Positions 1 to 5,113 of a stretch of DNA of 8,867 nucleotides are shown here, piece after piece. A program made the position numbers and the translations under genes. Below the pieces are notes generated by a model. The model saw nothing but the letters and a program-made list of their open reading frames with translations. It searched no databases and was not told where the DNA came from. The DNA is from Pseudomonadales bacterium (GTDB taxonomy: Bacteria; Pseudomonadota; Gammaproteobacteria; Pseudomonadales; Pseudohongiellaceae): assembly GCA_031277435.1 (NCBI GenBank), contig JAITMI010000098.1:1-8867 (forward strand), given 5' to 3'. Each line of letters starts with the position of its first letter. The first letter of the stretch is position 1.

Positions 1-97
1 GAACCACCTGATCCCATCCCGAACTCAGCAGTGAAACCGCTCAGCGCCGATGGTAGTGTGGGGTCTCCCCATGTGAGAGTAGGTCATCGTCAGGCAT
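1..97 (+). rRNA. rrf: 5S ribosomal RNA, 3' portion (5' end outside window)
   Basis: This is the 3' three-quarters of a 5S rRNA, a component of the large ribosomal subunit. The sequence begins within the conserved GAACCACCTGATCCCATCCC region and continues through GAACTCAG, GTGAAAC and CGCCGATGGTAGTGTGGGG, ending in GGTCATCGTCAGGC. Aligned by eye to the 120-nt E. coli molecule, about the first 23 nt are missing to the left. The exact 3' end (95-97) is estimated from the conserved end of the family. The overall sequence is closest to Pseudomonas-type gammaproteobacterial 5S as I remember it. It is presumably the last gene of an rRNA operon lying to the left, and an intrinsic terminator follows within 10 nt. 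Confidence 0.97.
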
Positions 98-105
98 CTA
101 TCCCT

Positions 106-140
106 AAACCCCGCTCCGGTAACCCAGGGCGGGGTTTTTT
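106..140 (+). terminator. Rho-independent terminator of the rRNA operon
   Basis: A perfect 9-bp inverted repeat (AAACCCCGC at 106-114, GCGGGGTTT at 129-137) encloses a 14-nt loop, and the T run at 135-140 continues as TATT. It sits directly after the 5S gene, the classical place and form of an rRNA operon terminator. On the opposite strand the hairpin is followed by only three Ts before AGGG, so it would be at most a weak terminator for the converging GNAT gene, which stops at 154. Confidence 0.93.
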
Positions 141-153
141 ATTGCCCGTTAAT

Positions 154-624
154 TCAATTACGGGGAGGCAGCGCCAGCCGCATCGGCTGGCTGCAAAAAA
201 GCCCTTTGCAAATGGGCTCTCCTTCGCGGTGAAAACCCAGTTTTTCATAGAAGCCGATCGCGCGGAGGGAGGAATTGACCGTCACCGAGGGCGTGCCAAG
301 TTCGCGCAGATAATCAAAGCCCAATTCACACAGTTTGCGGCCAAGGCCAAGTCTTTGAAAGCGCGGCTCGATGAAAAGATGTTGCAGATGGCTTTGATCG
401 CGCAGCCTGATTACGCCAGCAAAAGCATCATCCAGCAGCGCTACGCGGTACCAGTAACGTGCGTCGTTCAGCTTTTCGGCTATCGCCGCGGGGGAAGACA
501 AGGCGATGAATTGACGGATCTCGGCATCATCACCCGGCGCGAAGTCATCTCTGAGCAACAAAATGAGATCGCTGATGGGCCGCGCATAAGAAGCGTCCGG
601 GGTAATGACGCGCAGGTTTTGCAT
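154..624 (-). CDS. GNAT family N-acetyltransferase
   Basis: The 156-aa protein is a single GNAT domain, which transfers an acetyl group from acetyl-CoA to an amine of a small molecule or protein. Acetyl-CoA motif A is visible as LFIEPRFQRLGLGRKL, with the pyrophosphate-binding Q90-R91-x-G93-x-G95 loop. Motif B follows near residues 117-131 as a conserved-looking N-S-S, then GFYEKLGF with Y126 in the usual position of the general-acid tyrosine. The length is normal for the family. The ATG start at 624 gives a complete first strand (LRVITP), but no good Shine-Dalgarno is seen upstream. The gene converges on the rRNA operon and lies 65 bp after the isomerase-like gene, with a strong hairpin between them. 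The substrate cannot be inferred from sequence: it could be an amino acid, an antibiotic-like amine or a protein N-terminus. Confidence 0.9.
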   Translation of the reverse strand: MQNLRVITPDASYARPISDLILLLRDDFAPGDDAEIRQFIALSSPAAIAEKLNDARYWYRVALLDDAFAGVIRLRDQSHLQHLFIEPRFQRLGLGRKLCELGFDYLRELGTPSVTVNSSLRAIGFYEKLGFHREGEPICKGLFCSQPMRLALPPRN

Positions 625-644
625 CGCAAATTATTTCAAGATCA

Positions 645-676
645 CTGAAGGGGCGAAAAATTTTTCACCCCTTCAG
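645..676 (-). terminator. 32-bp near-perfect palindrome, probable hairpin terminator of the isomerase-like gene
   Basis: CTGAAGGGG (645-653) and CCCCTTCAG (668-676) are perfect inverted repeats. Inside them GAAAAA (655-660) and TTTTTC (661-666) are also complementary, leaving a single C/A mismatch at 654/667. The hairpin lies 13 bp past the TGA of the 690-1571 gene and 20 bp before the GNAT ATG. Its position suggests a transcription terminator or 3'-end stabilising hairpin. However, no T-rich tract follows the stem on either strand (minus strand: TGATCTTG), so it is not a textbook intrinsic terminator. An alternative is a palindromic protein-binding site in the leader of the GNAT gene. Confidence 0.45.
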
Positions 677-689
677 ATTTCAAAAGCAT

Positions 690-1571
690 TCACACCACCA
701 AGATATCGAAACAAGTAGCGATGCTAAGCAAGGGATTGCGGCCGGCGCCGGGGCGCCATTCGTGTGATACGAAGCCTTCGTAACCCATGTCAACGATCTG
801 TTGCGCGATATAGCGGTAATTGAGTTCTTGACCGGAATCGATTTCTTCGCGCGAAGGCACGCCGGCGACGTGGATGTGGCAGCACAGGTCGAGGTTGTCG
901 CGCAGGGTGCGCACCACGTCGCCGTTGGCGATTTGTACGTGATAAAAATCGTAAAGCACTTTGATGCGCGACGAGCCAGTGCCGCGGCATACCTCGAAAC
1001 CCCAATTGATGTCGTCGAAAACCTGGTCGGTGCGATTGTCGGCGGCGACTTTGGAGTTGGTGATTTCCATGCACACGTTGACGCCTTTTTCCTCGGCGTA
1101 GGGCGCGATGCGGCTGAGGATCGCGATGGCGTGTTCCTTGCCTTCCTCGCGCGACATGCCGCGCCGTTCGCCGGGCATCGCGATCAGGCTGGGGCAGCCG
1201 GCGGCGGCGCACATATCGATGCCGGCGCGGGTGGCTTCCTCGATCTGGTCATGGATATTGGTGCGGATCAAGCCTTCCTGAAAACTGGTGCCGGTGCCGG
1301 TCATCAGCGCGGGGGCGAGGCCGTAATCCTGCAAAATGGAGAGTTGGTTGGGCCCTGGCAGGTCCACTCCGGCAAAACCCAATAGAGACAGAATTTCGCA
1401 GCGTTCCTCGAAGCTGAAGCCGCTATTGCCCCAGACCGAGCTCATCACGCTTTGGCGCAGACGGCCTTGGCGGATCGGTTGGTTTTGTTCGGCGGCGCGC
1501 ACATAAGGCGCGAAAAAGGCCGTAGCCGAGGCGGCGGCCAGAAGTTTACGGCGGGACAATGAAAGAGCCAT
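690..1571 (-). CDS. Tat-exported sugar isomerase/epimerase-like TIM-barrel protein (hydroxypyruvate isomerase family)
   Basis: The 293-aa protein starts with a twin-arginine signal. SRRKLL (R7, R8) precedes a hydrophobic run (residues 10-22), and a likely signal peptidase site lies near VRA-A (26/27), so the folded enzyme should be exported to the periplasm by Tat. The mature part is a xylose-isomerase-like TIM barrel most like hydroxypyruvate isomerases. The expected metal/substrate residues are present in order: E169 (VCMEITNS), D208 and H211 (YDFYH), H234 (HIHVAG) and E271 (SHEW). The Hyi-type loop MPGERRG is at 132-138. Known Hyi interconverts hydroxypyruvate and tartronate semialdehyde in the cytoplasm, so the periplasmic substrate here is unknown. 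The ATG at 1571 is chosen because AAAGGTGA lies 5 nt upstream; an in-frame GTG at 1580 falls inside that site. The gene follows addA after 116 bp and may have its own promoter. Confidence 0.88.
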   Translation of the reverse strand: MALSLSRRKLLAAASATAFFAPYVRAAEQNQPIRQGRLRQSVMSSVWGNSGFSFEERCEILSLLGFAGVDLPGPNQLSILQDYGLAPALMTGTGTSFQEGLIRTNIHDQIEEATRAGIDMCAAAGCPSLIAMPGERRGMSREEGKEHAIAILSRIAPYAEEKGVNVCMEITNSKVAADNRTDQVFDDINWGFEVCRGTGSSRIKVLYDFYHVQIANGDVVRTLRDNLDLCCHIHVAGVPSREEIDSGQELNYRYIAQQIVDMGYEGFVSHEWRPGAGRNPLLSIATCFDILVV

Positions 1572-1576
1572 GCAAG

Positions 1577-1584
1577 TCACCTTT
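1577..1584 (-). promoter_or_regulatory. Shine-Dalgarno of the isomerase-like gene (decides its start)
   Basis: Read on the minus strand, AAAGGTGA is followed by CTTGC and then the ATG at 1571. This is a near-consensus ribosome binding site at good spacing. It overlaps the alternative GTG at 1580 and argues against that start. Confidence 0.75.
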
Positions 1585-1639
1585 GCTTTGGATGTTTATG
1601 TGGTGGAGGACACCGCTGCCCAGCGGCGTGACGGGCAAG

Positions 1640-1669
1640 AGCATAGACGCCAGCGCCCAGGTTTGTCCA
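1640..1669 (-). promoter_or_regulatory. Candidate sigma70-type promoter for the isomerase-like gene
   Basis: On the minus strand TGGACA (1664-1669) resembles a -35 box (TTGACA), and TATGCT (1640-1645) is a partial match to a -10 box, separated by 18 nt. It lies in the 116-bp gap between the addA stop and the isomerase-like start, leaving a leader of about 60 nt. The match is moderate and such pairs occur by chance, so it is only a suggestion that this gene is transcribed separately from addBA. Nothing else clear is seen in this gap apart from a short CCGCTG/CAGCGG inverted repeat at 1613-1626. Confidence 0.2.
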
Positions 1670-1687
1670 TGAAGGCGCGCGGAATTT

Positions 1688-4600
1688 TCAGCAATCCATG
1701 CTTACCAGACGCGGCAGCGCGGTAAATAGCAGCGCGCAGCGCAGCTCGGCGGCGCCACGCGCCGCGAACAAACGTGCATAGCGCGCAAGCTGGTCATGGT
1801 ATAGCGCGCATTGCTCTGTGATGAACTCTGCTTCGTCTTGGCCGGGCGGGCATTGCGCCGATTTATAGTCGATGATCCAGCGCGTGCCCTGAGCGTCGAT
1901 GAAACTGCGATCCACGACATGATCGCGGCGCGCCCCGCCGCTGTAGTCCACCAGCGCGAGTTCGCAGGCGTCATCGCTCAGGCCGTTCTGGAACAGCCAG
2001 GCTGTTTGCGGATCGCGCAAACAGGTTTCGAGTTGCGCGCGCAACATGCTCAGTTCCGCATGTAACTGTGACTCATCGTTACACAAAGGCGCCAGCATTT
2101 GCCGCCAATAAGGCGCGCGTTCCAGCGCCTCCAGCCAGGCGCTGCCGCGCTGCACCAGGAGCTTCAAACCGAGATGCACCAGTTCACCGCGCAAGCGTGG
2201 CAATAATTCGGTATGCGGCTCTGATGGCGTCAAGGGAGGCGGCGCCGCGGGGAATATTCGTTCTAATTCTGGCGCTGGCCAACTTTCGTGCAGGCGGAAC
2301 AAGGGTTGCGTGAGCAGGCGTGGCAAGGTGGCGGGAGACTCCGTGGCGGCGGGGCTGTCCAGCGGCTCAAACCTTACTTGAAGCTCCGCGGGTGCGCTGA
2401 GCAAAGCCGGCAAAATACGTTGCAGCAGCGAATTCGCCGGCGCTTTATAGCCCTCATCCTGTTCTTGCACGCAGCCGAACAGCCAGGCGCCGTGAATAGC
2501 GCGCGTCACCGCGATGTAGAGCAGGCGCGTGGCTTCCAAGAGATCGCGCTGTTTGTGCTCAAATTGCAGATAAGTGTAAAGCGGATCATCGGGGGCGTCC
2601 TTGGCGGGCAGGAGCGCCAGCAAGGGCCGGCCATGACCATCCGCGTCGAGCTGTTCGTGCCACAGCAATAGTTCGCGGTCGTTGTTGCGCGGCAACCGGT
2701 CGAGGCCGGGCACGATCACCTGGTCGAATTCCAGACCCTTGGCGTTGTGGATCGTCATCAATTCAAGTTTGACATCGGGCGCCAGGGTGCTGCCGTAAGC
2801 GCGTTCCAATTGGCGTTCGAGCTGGCGCAAATCGGCGATGTCGCCATGCGCGGATGCCGCCTCGACCAGCGCGAAAAACGTGGCGACGTTGGGCAATAGC
2901 GTGCCGTCGTTGAGGCAAGCGGGGCCGCCGAGCGCCAGCCACAATAATTCCAGAACTTCACGCAATGGCCGTTGCTGGCGCAGGAGCCGGGCGCGTTCAA
3001 GCGCGGGCACGGCGCGCGCGAGCCGGGCGCGGGCATCCTCACTCAGCGCGGCAATGTTGGCGTAGTCATGCAGTGTGCTCCACACGCTCTGTTGCCGCTC
3101 CTGGCCCTGTTCGGCCAGTACCAACAGATCGTCGAGCGCGAGGCCGATGCAAGGGCTGCGCAAGAGCGCGAACCAGGCGGTGGCGTCGGCCAGTGACAAG
3201 AGCGCGCGCAAAAGCGTGAGCAAATCGCCGATTACCGGATACGACAGCAAGGGATCGATCTTGCTGGCATTCCAGCGCAAGCCGCGTTGACGCAGCGCCG
3301 GTACCAATTCTTGCAAATGGCCGCGGTTGCGTACCAGTATCGCGATATTTTGTGAGGGATTTTCTTGTTGCAAACGCTCGCAAAGATCGGCGATGGCCTC
3401 AGCTTCCTGTAGTCGCCGCGCTGAACTGTCACGCACTTGCGGCGCTTGCACCCACAAGTGGCAATGCACGCCCACGCTCAGCATTGCGGTGTCGCGCGCG
3501 CTGCTAGGGCTGTAGCGCACGCCGCCGCGCGCCAGATCGTCGCGTTGGGGGAAGGCATTGTTGAACACACGGTTTACCCAGTTCACCACGCTGGCGTCGC
3601 TGCGGAAATTGACTTTCAGTTCCAAAGCCTCCAGCGGCACGCCGCCGATGCCTTGATCGCGCGCACGCAAAAACAAACTGACCTTGGCGTTGCGGAAAGC
3701 ATAGCAGCTTTGCATGCCATCGCCGACGATGAACAGCGTGCGGCCATCGCCGTTCTGCCAGTCGGCGGTGAGTTTTTCCAGGAGTTGAAACTGCAAGATG
3801 GAAGTATCCTGAAATTCATCCACCAGAATGTGACGAATGCGGTAATCGAGCAATAACGCCAGATCGCTGGGCTGGCTATCGTCGCCGAGCGCGCGCAGCG
3901 CGGCGATGCTGGTTTCGGTGTGATCGATCATGCCCGCCTCCTGCATCGCCACGTTCAATTGCGCGACCAAGAGCGGCAAGAGTTGGCATAGCGCGTGCAA
4001 AAGTTGCCATTGCGATGCGCTGTAATACGGATCTGGCAGGCGCGCCACGACTTGCAACTGTGGCAACGCGCCTTGCGATTCGAGCGTAGCGCACAGCGCT
4101 TTGAATGTTTCCTTGGCGGCGGCGAAGCGCGCTATGTCGTCTTTGTTGCGCGCGGCATCCTTGGCGGGAAAGCCTTCGCTGGCCTTGGGCGCTTTGCGGA
4201 AATTTTCCAGATTTTTTACCAGCAGAAAACGGCACAGTATCCGCCAAAGGGGCAGTTCATCCGCGGCGCTGGATGGCAGTTTTTGCACCTGCGCCAGCGC
4301 GTGTAATTCGTGTTCTGGTTGCTGTTCTAAATGCGCCGCCGCGAACTGAGTAAGTTCCAGCAAAGCAGTAGCGTGCGGCATGAACAGTTCTTGCAGGTTT
4401 TGCAGTTCGTCCTCGATGAGCGTTTGTAGCGTGCTTTCCATCGCCGCTTTGGCGCTATTGGGGTCGCGCTGTAAAGTCAGCGCCAATTCCAGCCATTGTT
4501 CGCGTTTTTCCAAGAGCCGCAGCAATAATTTTTCCGCTTGCGACAAATCGTTCTGTAAATGCGGCAACAAAGAGCGTAAGGCGGAGCCTGTGGCATCATT

Positions 4601-5113
4601 GGCGTCGAGGCGCGCCAAGATGCCGTGGATCGCGTTACGCAAGAGCGGCTGCATGTCGGTAGTGAGCGTGGCGCGAGCGCCGAAATTGGCGCTCAGCGGC
4701 AGTTGCGCGGTGAGCCAGGCGGTGAAGCTGTCGATGGTATTCAGGCGCAGGCGCCGCGGATTGTTGAGCAGTTTCCAGCCTTGGGTGGCATCGCGCGCCA
4801 GCACGGCCTTGGCGAGGGTGTGCCGCTGTGCGTAATGCGCGGGGATTTCTGGGCGCTCCTCTGGCGGCAGCGCTTCCCTGGCCTGAGCTTCGCGCAGACT
4901 ATGTAGCAGACGCTCGCGCATTTCGGCGGCGGCCTTGCGGGTAAAGGTAAAGGCGAGAATTTCTTCCGGTTGCTCAACTTGCGCCAGGAGTTTCAGTAAA
5001 CGCTGCGTGAGCAATTCAGTTTTGCCCGAACCGGCGGGCGCTTGCACGCAGAACGAGCGGGTAATATCGAGCGCTGTCTGGCGCTCTGCCGCGTCATCAA
5101 GTAGTGAGCTCAT
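1688..5113 (-). CDS. addA: AddA-like ATP-dependent helicase/exonuclease subunit (UvrD superfamily 1A plus PD-(D/E)XK nuclease)
   Basis: This 1141-aa protein is the motor subunit of an AddAB-type double-strand-end resection enzyme. It unwinds DNA 3' to 5', cuts the 3'-ended strand, and acts in the cytoplasm with AddB to prepare DNA for RecA. All SF1A helicase motifs are visible: Walker A APAGSGKT at 25-32 (K31), Ia AFTFTRKAAAEM at 54-65, Ib LNTIDSF at 124-130, II VDEFQDT at 431-437, III VGDGMQSCYAFR at 463-474, IV NFRS at 502-505, V TIHNAKGLEF at 787-796, and VI LLYIAVTRA at 864-872. The C-terminal nuclease keeps H980 (GELVHLGLKLL), D1068, the IIDYKS core (D1082, K1084) and Q1108/Y1112. Length and architecture fit AddA (about 1150-1250 aa). 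The ATG overlaps the addB stop by 4 bp (ATGA) and has GGAG 8 nt upstream, indicating coupled translation. It is RecB-related, but the partner next door is AddB-like, so AddA is the better name. Confidence 0.93.
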   Translation of the reverse strand: MSSLLDDAAERQTALDITRSFCVQAPAGSGKTELLTQRLLKLLAQVEQPEEILAFTFTRKAAAEMRERLLHSLREAQAREALPPEERPEIPAHYAQRHTLAKAVLARDATQGWKLLNNPRRLRLNTIDSFTAWLTAQLPLSANFGARATLTTDMQPLLRNAIHGILARLDANDATGSALRSLLPHLQNDLSQAEKLLLRLLEKREQWLELALTLQRDPNSAKAAMESTLQTLIEDELQNLQELFMPHATALLELTQFAAAHLEQQPEHELHALAQVQKLPSSAADELPLWRILCRFLLVKNLENFRKAPKASEGFPAKDAARNKDDIARFAAAKETFKALCATLESQGALPQLQVVARLPDPYYSASQWQLLHALCQLLPLLVAQLNVAMQEAGMIDHTETSIAALRALGDDSQPSDLALLLDYRIRHILVDEFQDTSILQFQLLEKLTADWQNGDGRTLFIVGDGMQSCYAFRNAKVSLFLRARDQGIGGVPLEALELKVNFRSDASVVNWVNRVFNNAFPQRDDLARGGVRYSPSSARDTAMLSVGVHCHLWVQAPQVRDSSARRLQEAEAIADLCERLQQENPSQNIAILVRNRGHLQELVPALRQRGLRWNASKIDPLLSYPVIGDLLTLLRALLSLADATAWFALLRSPCIGLALDDLLVLAEQGQERQQSVWSTLHDYANIAALSEDARARLARAVPALERARLLRQQRPLREVLELLWLALGGPACLNDGTLLPNVATFFALVEAASAHGDIADLRQLERQLERAYGSTLAPDVKLELMTIHNAKGLEFDQVIVPGLDRLPRNNDRELLLWHEQLDADGHGRPLLALLPAKDAPDDPLYTYLQFEHKQRDLLEATRLLYIAVTRAIHGAWLFGCVQEQDEGYKAPANSLLQRILPALLSAPAELQVRFEPLDSPAATESPATLPRLLTQPLFRLHESWPAPELERIFPAAPPPLTPSEPHTELLPRLRGELVHLGLKLLVQRGSAWLEALERAPYWRQMLAPLCNDESQLHAELSMLRAQLETCLRDPQTAWLFQNGLSDDACELALVDYSGGARRDHVVDRSFIDAQGTRWIIDYKSAQCPPGQDEAEFITEQCALYHDQLARYARLFAARGAAELRCALLFTALPRLVSMDC

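Noticed and set aside
31..648. 205-codon plus-strand reading frame
   Set aside because: It runs through the 5S rRNA and its terminator and then antisense to the GNAT gene, whose protein has clear family motifs. It is an artefact of GC-rich sequence.
1572..1580. GTG at 1580 as the start of the isomerase-like gene (296 aa)
   Set aside because: This GTG lies within the AAAGGTGA ribosome binding site that serves the ATG at 1571.
1613..1626. CCGCTG-CC-CAGCGG inverted repeat downstream of addA, considered as a terminator
   Set aside because: The loop would be only 2 nt and no T tract follows on the minus strand.
1948..1955. GCTGGTGG on the minus strand, identical to the E. coli Chi octamer
   Set aside because: A single occurrence noticed in GC-rich coding DNA fits chance. 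AddAB enzymes known so far recognise other sequences, so no functional claim is made.
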